Shown here: piece by piece, positions 1 through 4,633 of the stretch | Layout: the number at the start of each line of letters is the position of its first letter | How positions within the stretch are numbered: position 1 is the stretch's first letter | Assembly: GCA_964355775.1 (NCBI GenBank) | Contig: CAYHEP010000016.1 | Location: 1 to 18,802, forward strand | Direction: 5' to 3' | Length of the DNA: 18,802 nt | Source of the DNA: JBBTSB01 sp964355775 | Lineage (GTDB): Bacteria; Patescibacteriota; Minisyncoccia; 2-02-FULL-40-12; IGHO2-01-FULL-4-A | Notes under the pieces: generated by a model | The model's database searches: none | The model's input: the letters and a program-made list of their open reading frames with translations, nothing else | Told to the model about the DNA's origin: nothing | Program-made: the position numbers and the translations under genes

Positions 1-19
1 GGGCGAACGCGCTATGAAA

Positions 20-47
20 TTGCAATTGTGGATAACCGTGCTACAAT
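20..47 (+). promoter_or_regulatory. Possible sigma70-type promoter for the first gene pair
   Basis: TTGCAA at 20-25 and TACAAT at 42-47 are separated by 16 bp. This gives 4/6 and 5/6 matches to the sigma70 consensus. It would place transcription start near 54, upstream of the candidate ATG starts at 97, 106 and 118. The reading frame of the first gene is open through this region to the left edge, so the match could be fortuitous. Confidence 0.3.
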
Positions 48-96
48 TGGTTTAAGATTTACGAACTCAAGTTACTCATTAAACGTCTTAATTTAT

Positions 97-387
97 ATGG
101 CAGATATGACTAATAAAATGAATGCGACTCCCGAAGAATTGGTTACCTTGGGAGAGCAAATATATTTTGAGAACAAAGATTCTCTCGAAAAGAAACATTT
201 CGGTGAGTTTGCCGTGATTGAAGTAGAAAGTAAGGAGATCATTACGGATAGGGACAAACTAAAAGCGATTCAACAAGCCCAAAAAAAATATCCCAATAGA
301 CTGTTTTATATCGTTCAGATTGGCAAGTTAAAATCTCAATTCACTTCAGAAATGAATGAAGTCAGAAGATATGGTTGGACGATTTGA
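97..387 (+). CDS. Small protein resembling the DUF5678 family, partner of the retropepsin-like protease
   Basis: The C-terminal core (EFAVIEVESKEIITD, then a helix ending in KKYPNR, then LFYIVQIG) resembles DUF5678. That is a family of unknown function often encoded next to a clan AA aspartic protease; this assignment is from memory of the family. The N-terminal part looks helical (PEELVTLGEQIYFENKDSLEKK). I see no signal peptide or membrane segment. The frame is open to the window edge, with a GTG at 28 and ATGs at 97, 106 and 118. The family-like part starts around MNATPEEL, so 97 (96 aa) or one of the later ATGs is more plausible than 28. There is no clear Shine-Dalgarno. The 3' end overlaps the next gene, which suggests translational coupling. 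Composition is AT-rich, unlike the lipoprotein gene downstream. Molecular function is unknown. Confidence 0.65.
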   Translation: MADMTNKMNATPEELVTLGEQIYFENKDSLEKKHFGEFAVIEVESKEIITDRDKLKAIQQAQKKYPNRLFYIVQIGKLKSQFTSEMNEVRRYGWTI

Positions 388-766
388 AGGCAATACAATT
401 ATAGTTGATCTTGAGATTATTAGTCCTATCGCTAGCGACGTTAAGAAAGTTTTATCCGTAACCCTCGATACCGGTGCTTCAAATGATCTTTGTCTTACCT
501 ATAAAGAGGCGTTCCCATTGGCGCTTACACTTGTGGGCGTCGAAGATTATACGATAGCTGATGGTTCGCATGTATCTTTTTTCGAGTGTATCGGTAAAGT
601 CAAATTTGGGGATAAAACGGTCGGAAGTACTATAAGCATTAGACCTTCGGGCTCTCTGTTGATGGGAATAGGTTTACTTGAAAAATTAGGTTACAAGTTA
701 CACATAGATTTTGTGAATAAGATGGTTGTTTTTGAAGATACGAAAGAAGGTAGACAAGGAAAATAA
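371..766 (+). CDS. Retropepsin-like (clan AA) aspartic protease
   Basis: This 131-aa protein carries the aspartic protease signature TLDTGASN at residues 31-38. The catalytic Asp is residue 33. A second hydrophobic motif, LLMGIGLLEKLGYKLHID, lies near the C-terminus and matches the family's hydrophobic-hydrophobic-Gly element. The size fits a single-domain retropepsin that acts as a homodimer, one Asp from each subunit. There is no signal peptide, so it is probably cytoplasmic. The start is uncertain: ATG at 356 gives five more residues and a 32-bp overlap with the upstream gene, while ATG at 371 gives a 17-bp overlap and an N-terminus (MVGRFEGN) closer to the family. Overlap with the DUF5678-like gene implies an operon and probably a functional pair. 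The substrate is unknown. Confidence 0.75.
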   Translation: MVGRFEGNTIIVDLEIISPIASDVKKVLSVTLDTGASNDLCLTYKEAFPLALTLVGVEDYTIADGSHVSFFECIGKVKFGDKTVGSTISIRPSGSLLMGIGLLEKLGYKLHIDFVNKMVVFEDTKEGRQGK

Positions 767-800
767 ACAAAACCACCGCTTCAAGCGGTGGTTTTGTTTA
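764..800. terminator. Perfect inverted-repeat terminator after the protease gene
   Basis: An 18-bp arm (764-781) is repeated in inverse at 783-800. The arm begins with the TAA stop codon of the protease gene. The GC core is accaccgct / agcggtggt. It is flanked by an A-rich left side and a T-rich right side, so it could terminate in both directions. On the minus strand it would serve the small candidate gene ending at 889. Confidence 0.85.
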
Positions 801-888
801 GAGCTACATTATCGTCACATACATTTTATCTTCAGTTAAACGTTCAGTAATCTTTGATCTAATATTTTTGTCAGGAACACAAAAATTT

Positions 889-1032
889 CTATTGATTCTC
901 TCTAAGCGAATCTAGAGCTTTGTCCTTTCCAAGTAAATATGTTTTCGCTTCCTCGATAGTTGCTGAATCAACGAGCCCCTTAAAAACACCTACGCTGTGT
1001 GATCCAGAGCGATACGGCGAGATCTGATCCAT
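889..1032 (-). pseudogene. Small ORF (47 aa), possibly the remnant of a gene disrupted by a hairpin insertion
   Basis: Translation from an ATG at 1032 gives 47 residues (MDQISPYRSGSHSVGVFKGL at the start, SLRENQ at the end). The stretch SATIEEAKTYLLGKDKALDSL looks like a real amphipathic helix rather than random sequence. I do not recognise the family. There is no ribosome binding site before this ATG. About 60 bp upstream, strong expression signals (TATACT, AGAGGAG, ATG) open a different frame that stops after three codons. A GC-rich hairpin lies between the two. One reading is that a gene with its start at 1093 was frameshifted by the hairpin; another is that this is an unrelated short ORF. 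The rest of 801-1297 holds only hairpins and no other convincing coding sequence. Confidence 0.35.
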
Positions 1033-1043
1033 ATTTCATATCG

Positions 1044-1064
1044 CCGCCCGACTTCGAAGGGCGG
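1044..1064. repeat. GC-rich hairpin element in an AT-rich stretch
   Basis: ccgccc (1044-1049) and gggcgg (1059-1064) form a 6-bp stem around a 9-nt loop that contains the palindrome ttcgaa. The GC-rich block (about 1042-1072) stands out from its AT-rich surroundings. In style it resembles the short hairpin insertions seen elsewhere in this window. Confidence 0.45.
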
Positions 1065-1081
1065 GGGCGGACGTACCATGT

Positions 1082-1116
1082 TTAGGTTTTCATTTCTCCT
1101 CTTTCTTGGTAGTATA
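1082..1116 (-). promoter_or_regulatory. -10 box, strong Shine-Dalgarno and start codon of an aborted mini-ORF
   Basis: Reading the minus strand, TATACT (1116-1111) is followed by AAGAGGAGAA and an ATG at 1093-1091, then AAA ACC and a TAA stop (1084-1082). Only the lipoprotein gene shows a comparably spaced strong Shine-Dalgarno in this window. A full set of expression signals in front of a three-codon ORF suggests a disrupted gene or a leader mini-ORF. Confidence 0.4.
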
Positions 1117-1155
1117 AGTTCGAGCAAAGTTTAAGATTTTAGACAGAAAGATACA

Positions 1156-1169
1156 TTAATCGCGATTAA
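1156..1169. other. 14-bp perfect palindrome TTAATCGCGATTAA
   Basis: A perfect palindrome lies immediately left of the hairpin at 1171-1206. Its symmetry and A/T-flanked CG core would fit a dimeric repressor operator. However, no promoter or gene start is adjacent, so any role is speculative. Confidence 0.3.
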
Positions 1170-1170
1170 G

Positions 1171-1206
1171 CAATATAAAAGCACCATTTGTGGTGCTTTT
1201 ATATTG
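1171..1206. terminator. Long perfect hairpin, probable terminator for the lipoprotein gene
   Basis: Arms of 16 bp (1171-1186 and 1191-1206) pair perfectly around a 4-nt loop. The GC-containing core gcacca/tggtgc is flanked by A/T tracts, giving a T-rich tail on either strand. On the minus strand it lies about 92 bp after the stop of the lipoprotein gene. A weaker imperfect hairpin (aggacgatgg / ccatcatcct, 1208-1243) lies between the two. Confidence 0.75.
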
Positions 1207-1297
1207 CAGGACGATGGAGTTGCTACTCGAGCCATCATCCTGTCGTACCATTTCGGGTACGCGCAGCGCTCGAATCGCTGCTTATGCGCTAGCGTCG

Positions 1298-2284
1298 TTA
1301 CTGTTCGACGTAGCCTTTCGGAACTTTGAGCCCCTTGTCCGTGAAATAGGACGAGAGGGGCTTGAGGGCCTTGTACTCGGCGAACCCCGGAGTGGAGGCG
1401 AACCCCGCGAGGAGCTCACCGTCGAAAGCCTCCATATAGCTGCCCATGCCGGCTGACTGGGCCTTGTTCTTGTTGAGGCCCTTGATCGAAAGCTTGACGG
1501 GCCCGCTCTTCTTGTCGATCGGGATCCCATTCACGAGGATGTGGCCTTGGAACTTGACAATGGAATCGGTAGGAGCGAAGCACTCCCAGGTGCTGTCCAT
1601 ACTGGACTGCTCTCCGGCGATAGACACGTTGCCCGAGTCATCGAGGCTGAACGAGTAGGTTGCGCCCTGCCTCGAGAGGCTCAACGCCGTGAAGAGCAAG
1701 CTCAAGGTGTTCGCCGTCGAGCTGTTCTTCGTGCGGGAGACGTCATCTCGGAGCGCCTGATGCAGTAGCACACCCTCCAAGAACGCCGCCTGACCTTCAG
1801 TCGGTTCGAATCGCTCGAGCTTGAGAGTGAGTGAGCTCGCGTCGATGGGCTGGCCACCGAGCGACATATTGCCCTCCCATCCGATCTGTGCCGGCTTTGC
1901 GAGACCCATGTTGGGACCCGTGAAGTCGAGCGTACCGATCGGGCGGTTGCCGAGCAGACCCGTGTTGTTCGCGATCACGATCTCGATGCCACCGAGATCC
2001 GCGATCCGATCGTTGGCACCGATGAGGAACGTGAGGGGGGCGAACTTGGTGCTCATCGTTCCCCCGTTGTCCTCGCAGATCGTCGCGTTCGCTGTACTAC
2101 AGGAAGTACTGTACTTCTGCCCGACGTCGGGCAGATAGCACACGCACGTGCTGGGCGTCGGAGTGGGCGAACCGCTTCCGGTACCACCGCCCCCACCGCA
2201 GGCCTTGATGATCTCGTCCAAGGTGGGACAGGCACTCATGACGAGTGCCAGTCCCATGACGAGCAGGACACGGAGTCTCTTCAC
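1298..2284 (-). CDS. Predicted lipoprotein, GC-rich, likely horizontally acquired
   Basis: A GTG start at 2284 gives 328 aa and is preceded by a strong Shine-Dalgarno (AAAGGAGAT) at normal spacing. Longer versions reaching to 2419 run through the promoter. The N-terminus KRLRVLLVMGLALVMSAC is a lipoprotein signal peptide with lipobox MSAC (Cys19). Low-complexity G/S/T/P linkers follow (about residues 29-46). The mature part is Cys-containing and β-rich in appearance, with pairs such as STCVCYLP and a motif around WECFAP. I recognise no catalytic motif or family. Local GC is about 65% (sampled 1381-1440), against about 42% in a sampled line of the core region (4801-4860). This supports transfer from a GC-rich donor. 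It would be anchored on the outer face of the cytoplasmic membrane. Function unknown. Confidence 0.75.
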   Translation of the reverse strand: MKRLRVLLVMGLALVMSACPTLDEIIKACGGGGGTGSGSPTPTPSTCVCYLPDVGQKYSTSCSTANATICEDNGGTMSTKFAPLTFLIGANDRIADLGGIEIVIANNTGLLGNRPIGTLDFTGPNMGLAKPAQIGWEGNMSLGGQPIDASSLTLKLERFEPTEGQAAFLEGVLLHQALRDDVSRTKNSSTANTLSLLFTALSLSRQGATYSFSLDDSGNVSIAGEQSSMDSTWECFAPTDSIVKFQGHILVNGIPIDKKSGPVKLSIKGLNKNKAQSAGMGSYMEAFDGELLAGFASTPGFAEYKALKPLSSYFTDKGLKVPKGYVEQ

Positions 2285-2404
2285 GCGATCTCCTTTCTCC
2301 CATCCGTGGGAGAGGTTGAGGCCTCTTAATCGGGCCTTTGCTGTATGTTTCGGAGGACGGACCTCCTTGGCTGAATTATGATCTCCTCTTTGATGTTCTG
2401 TCAA
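2282..2404 (-). promoter_or_regulatory. Promoter and structured leader of the lipoprotein gene
   Basis: On the minus strand, a consensus TTGACA (2404-2399) and CATAAT (2380-2375) are separated by 18 bp. The resulting leader of roughly 85 nt contains two hairpins. One is GGAGG-tccgt-CCTCC. The other is a perfect 7-bp stem, TCTCCCA-cgga-TGGGAGA (2296-2313), directly before the AAAGGAGAT Shine-Dalgarno. The second stem could affect ribosome access. Confidence 0.6.
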
Positions 2405-2412
2405 GTAACTAA

Positions 2413-2442
2413 TAGACAAAAAGACACAAAATAATGTATAAT
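2413..2442 (+). promoter_or_regulatory. Promoter of the epimerase gene, leaderless layout
   Basis: TAGACA (2413-2418) and a consensus TATAAT (2437-2442) are separated by 18 bp. The ATG at 2450 is only 7 nt after the -10 box, so transcription should start at or next to the start codon. Confidence 0.6.
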
Positions 2443-2449
2443 CAATTTG

Positions 2450-3163
2450 ATGAAAACATATCTTATCACGGGAGGTGCAGGTTTTATCGGATCACATTTG
2501 GTGGATCGGTTGATTCAAGACGGACATGAGGTCGTGGTGATTGACAATTTTTCAGGAGGACGAGAGGAAAACATTCCGCCGCGATCGCATCTGACGCTTT
2601 ATCGCCAAAGTATCTGTGATGACATGTCGGCAATTTTTAAAAAACACTCCGCCAGCCGGCGGATTGATGCCGTATTTCATCTTGCGGCACTTCCGAGGGT
2701 ACAGTTTTCCGTTGCAAAGCCGTGGGAGTCGCACGAGGCAAATACTGATGGGACACTCAAGCTCCTGATTGCGGCCCGGGATGCTGGCGTGAAGCGGTTT
2801 GTGTATTCGTCGAGTTCGTCGGTCTACGGCGATCAGGCGACACTTCCGCTGGTTGAGACCATGATTCCCCTCCCGATCTCGCCATATGCCCTCCAAAAGC
2901 TCACGGGCGAGCACTATTGCCGGCTGTTTGCGATGCTGTATGGCATGGAGACGGTGAGCTTGCGGTACTTTAATGTCTACGGTCCCCGTCAAAACCCCAG
3001 CGACGCCTACGCAGGGCAAATCCCCAAGTTTTTTGATAAATTTCTCCGTGGTGAAGCGCCTGTAATCAATGGCGACGGCGAGCAAACACGGGACAATACG
3101 TATGTGGATGATGTCGTAGAGGCAAATATACTTGCGGCAGGAGTTGAGCGGTTGAACCGCTAA
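2450..3163 (+). CDS. NAD-dependent sugar-nucleotide epimerase/dehydratase, N-terminal part (truncated by in-frame TAA)
   Basis: This is an extended short-chain dehydrogenase with the glycine-rich motif ITGGAGFIGSHLVDRL at the N-terminus, VVIDNFSGG after β2 and FHLAALPRV. It also has a catalytic Ser region (YSSSSSVYG) and the catalytic Tyr-Lys pair (SPYALQKL). The substrate-side motif RYFNVYGPRQNP follows. It would interconvert UDP- or other nucleotide-activated sugars such as UDP-glucose/UDP-galactose; the exact substrate cannot be read. The frame stops at 3161-3163, inside a palindromic element. The missing C-terminal domain continues in the same frame to 3427. ATG 2450 is preferred over TTG 2447 because it follows a well-placed promoter. 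A small GC hairpin at 2648-2663 encodes the odd insert SASRR. The truncated product has the catalytic residues but lacks part of the substrate domain. Confidence 0.8.
   Translation: MKTYLITGGAGFIGSHLVDRLIQDGHEVVVIDNFSGGREENIPPRSHLTLYRQSICDDMSAIFKKHSASRRIDAVFHLAALPRVQFSVAKPWESHEANTDGTLKLLIAARDAGVKRFVYSSSSSVYGDQATLPLVETMIPLPISPYALQKLTGEHYCRLFAMLYGMETVSLRYFNVYGPRQNPSDAYAGQIPKFFDKFLRGEAPVINGDGEQTRDNTYVDDVVEANILAAGVERLNR
2648..2663. repeat. Short hairpin insertion within the epimerase coding sequence
   Basis: tccgcc / ggcgga form a 6-bp stem around a 4-nt loop (agcc). In frame it encodes SASRR just before the conserved strand IDAVFHLAALP, where a surface-loop insertion would be tolerated. Confidence 0.4.
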
Positions 3164-3181
3164 ATAAGCGGTTCAACCGCT
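3147..3181. repeat. 35-bp double palindrome interrupting the epimerase gene
   Basis: Two 15-bp arms, AGCGGTTGAACCGCT (3147-3161) and AGCGGTTCAACCGCT (3167-3181), are exact inverse complements separated by aaata. Each arm is itself a 7-bp inverted repeat around a single central base. The left arm supplies the T of the premature TAA codon. Reading frame is the same on both sides, so the net insertion length is a multiple of three. Confidence 0.8.
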
Positions 3182-3427
3182 ACAGACTGGGGCGATTACT
3201 TCAATATCGGTGGCGGACACAACTATTCTGTAAATCAGACAAGCAACTACATTTTACAATTTACAAAAACCAACCTTCAAGCCACTCACGGTCCCGCCGT
3301 CGTCGAACCTCGCAATACGCTCGCTGACATAGCCAAAGCCCAGCAGGTGCTGGGCTGGACTCCGAAGACCGATTACGAAAGTGGGCTCAAGAAAACCTAC
3401 GAATACTTCGCTAATGCGTTACGATAA
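3164..3427 (+). pseudogene. Orphaned C-terminal part of the epimerase
   Basis: Continuing in the same frame after the TAA, translation gives a normal epimerase C-terminus. It runs through DYFNIGGGHNYSVNQ, then GPAVVEPRNTLADIAKAQQV, then LGWTPKTDYESGLKKTYEYF, ending in ANALR. There is no plausible start codon with a ribosome binding site, so separate translation is unlikely. Together the two parts would make a 326-codon protein, which is the usual family length. The intact downstream sequence, still overlapping the cupredoxin gene tail to tail, suggests the disruption is recent or that the stop is bypassed. Confidence 0.75.
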
Positions 3428-3857
3428 TCGAACCTGTTTTGGAAGGCGTGCGGTGGTCGTGATACTGCCATGTCCCGACAATGTTGAATTTCATTGAGTA
3501 CGTTCCTCCCGGTGCAACACTGCAGTTAGTAAATACTCCGGCAAAACAGCTGTCCTGCTCTGTGTAGACTTTATGCGTTGGATGGATTCCCGACGCGGGC
3601 CACATGTCCCCCTTGCTGTTATTTGTAAAAATAATACTATCACCTTTCTTTATGATGATATTCGCAGGACTATAACCACTTTCAGTGTATGAGATTGGCG
3701 CTGGTATCAACGGACTTGCCGAAGACAAAGTCGTAGGTTCTGAACTTGCCGAAATACTCGCACTTGGCGTCGCCGTATCCTTTTTCCCACCAAAAGCCAC
3801 CACCGCCACGATAATCACCACAACCGCAACCACGATCCCAATAAGTGTGTTTTTCAT
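3411..3857 (-). CDS. Membrane-anchored cupredoxin (blue-copper-like) protein
   Basis: The 148-aa product starts with a single membrane anchor (residues 4-24, KNTLIGIVVAVVVIIVAVVAF). A Ser/Thr/Pro-rich linker (about 27-57) and a cupredoxin domain follow. Candidate copper ligands are His92 and His95 in SGIHPTH, Cys104 or Cys112, and His133/His135 in GTWQYHDH. The sequence ends TGSIIVTH with no Met ligand in the usual place. The domain would face outside the cell and could carry electrons or bind copper; partners are unknown. ATG 3857 is chosen because the membrane segment follows directly; a longer frame to 3899 would run through the inverted-repeat element. No Shine-Dalgarno is present. The 3' end overlaps the epimerase remnant by 17 bp. 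Confidence 0.8.
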   Translation of the reverse strand: MKNTLIGIVVAVVVIIVAVVAFGGKKDTATPSASISASSEPTTLSSASPLIPAPISYTESGYSPANIIIKKGDSIIFTNNSKGDMWPASGIHPTHKVYTEQDSCFAGVFTNCSVAPGGTYSMKFNIVGTWQYHDHRTPSKTGSIIVTH

Positions 3858-3935
3858 CCCGTTAGAAAGTCCCGTATAGCTAGCGATACCATATTCCAAA
3901 GCAATACTTTGGCATATGACGCTTTCTAACGGGAT
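3856..3935. repeat. Inverted-repeat element, copy A (ATCCCGTTAGA ends), abutting the cupredoxin start codon
   Basis: Outer arms atcccgttagaaag (3856-3869) and ctttctaacgggat (3922-3935) pair perfectly over 14 bp. The interior can fold into a smaller hairpin CCAAAG-caata-CTTTGG, extended by CATAT/ATATG, and a weak GTAT/ATAC stem. Read on the minus strand, the element ends in TCTAACGGG followed by the ATG of the cupredoxin gene, so the first two start-codon bases are the end of the repeat. A second copy lies at 6401-6477. Confidence 0.85.
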
Positions 3936-3976
3936 TTATATGCCTATTTTTACGCAACTTTAAAAAAAATGCAAGT

Positions 3977-3982
3977 TATGAT
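3977..3982 (+). promoter_or_regulatory. Candidate -10 box for tRNA-Gly
   Basis: TATGAT lies 15 nt upstream of the tRNA 5' end. I see no convincing -35 box at the correct spacing. Confidence 0.3.
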
Positions 3983-3997
3983 ATGTTAGTTCCATAC

Positions 3998-4068
3998 GCG
4001 GGTATCGTATATCGGTATTACCACAGATTTCCAATCTGTTGAGTGGGGTTCGACTCCCCATACCCGCT
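3998..4068 (+). tRNA. tRNA-Gly (anticodon TCC)
   Basis: The acceptor stem GCGGGTA (3998-4004) pairs with TACCCGC (4061-4067). The anticodon arm is ACAGA-TTTCCAA-TCTGT, with anticodon TCC. The T arm is TGGGG-TTCGACT-CCCCA. The discriminator base is T (4068), as usual for bacterial tRNA-Gly. The 3' CCA is not encoded. The D arm is weak but present (GTA/TAC around TCGGT). The peroxiredoxin ATG begins only one base after the discriminator. Confidence 0.93.
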
Positions 4069-4069
4069 C

Positions 4070-4633
4070 ATGGTCACCATCAATCAAAAAATACCGGAAT
4101 TTGAGGCAAAGGCGTATCACAAGGACGAGGAGCATACGGTAAAGCTGTCGGATTACAGTGGAAAATGGCTGGTCATGATTTTTTATCCGGCGGATTTTAC
4201 GTTCGTATGCCCGACTGAATTGGAGGAAGCGGCGGAGCACTATGCTGAATTTAAAAAACTTGGCGCAGAGGTAATCGCAATCAGCACTGACAAAGTCGAA
4301 ACCCACAAAGCGTGGCATGACGTGTCCCCTGCTATTTCCAAGGTTCAGTATCCAATGCTCGCCGATCCGACGGGCAACTTGTCGCGCGCTTTTGGCGTCT
4401 ATATCGAAGACAAGGGATTAGCTCTGCGTGGGACGTTTATCGTCGATCCTAAGGGCATTTTGAAGACTATGGAGGTACAAGACAACAGCATTGGCAGGAG
4501 TACGAAAGAGCTTCTTCGTAAACTCAAAGCGGCTATATTTGTCGACAAACACCCCGGTAAAGTCTGCCCGGCTTCATGGGAGGAAGGTGACGAGACGCTT
4601 AAACCAGGACTTGACTTAGTCGGAAAGCTCTAG
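4070..4633 (+). CDS. 2-Cys peroxiredoxin (AhpC/Prx1 type)
   Basis: This 187-aa thiol peroxidase reduces hydrogen peroxide and organic hydroperoxides. The peroxidatic Cys47 lies in FYPADFTFVCPTE, and the resolving Cys166 is in KVCPASWEEGDETLKP. The protein ends in VGKL without the YF-type tail linked to overoxidation sensitivity. The length is normal for AhpC. ATG 4070 is chosen because the family N-terminus (VTINQKIPEFEAKAY) follows directly; the longer frame from 4043 would overlap the tRNA. No Shine-Dalgarno and no separate promoter are visible, and the ATG is one base after the tRNA-Gly discriminator. It is therefore probably co-transcribed with the tRNA. The 3' end overlaps the aldolase gene tail to tail by 35 bp. 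Confidence 0.93.
   Translation: MVTINQKIPEFEAKAYHKDEEHTVKLSDYSGKWLVMIFYPADFTFVCPTELEEAAEHYAEFKKLGAEVIAISTDKVETHKAWHDVSPAISKVQYPMLADPTGNLSRAFGVYIEDKGLALRGTFIVDPKGILKTMEVQDNSIGRSTKELLRKLKAAIFVDKHPGKVCPASWEEGDETLKPGLDLVGKL

Noticed and set aside
764..1206. An insertion sequence between the two terminator-like hairpins
   Set aside because: No transposase-like coding sequence lies between them, the hairpins differ in sequence, and no target duplication is visible.
1190..1768. Plus-strand ORFs opposite the lipoprotein gene
   Set aside because: They are antisense shadows favoured by high GC. The minus-strand frame has a promoter, Shine-Dalgarno and signal peptide.
2450..3427. Frameshift as explanation for the split epimerase
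   Set aside because: Both parts are in the same reading frame (position 2 modulo 3). The break is a single in-frame TAA inside a palindrome, not a frameshift.
3858..3899. Longer cupredoxin N-terminus
   Set aside because: It would translate through the inverted-repeat element and precede an already complete membrane anchor.
4043..4069. Longer peroxiredoxin start overlapping the tRNA
   Set aside because: It would translate the 3' half of the tRNA; family N-termini start at the ATG at 4070.
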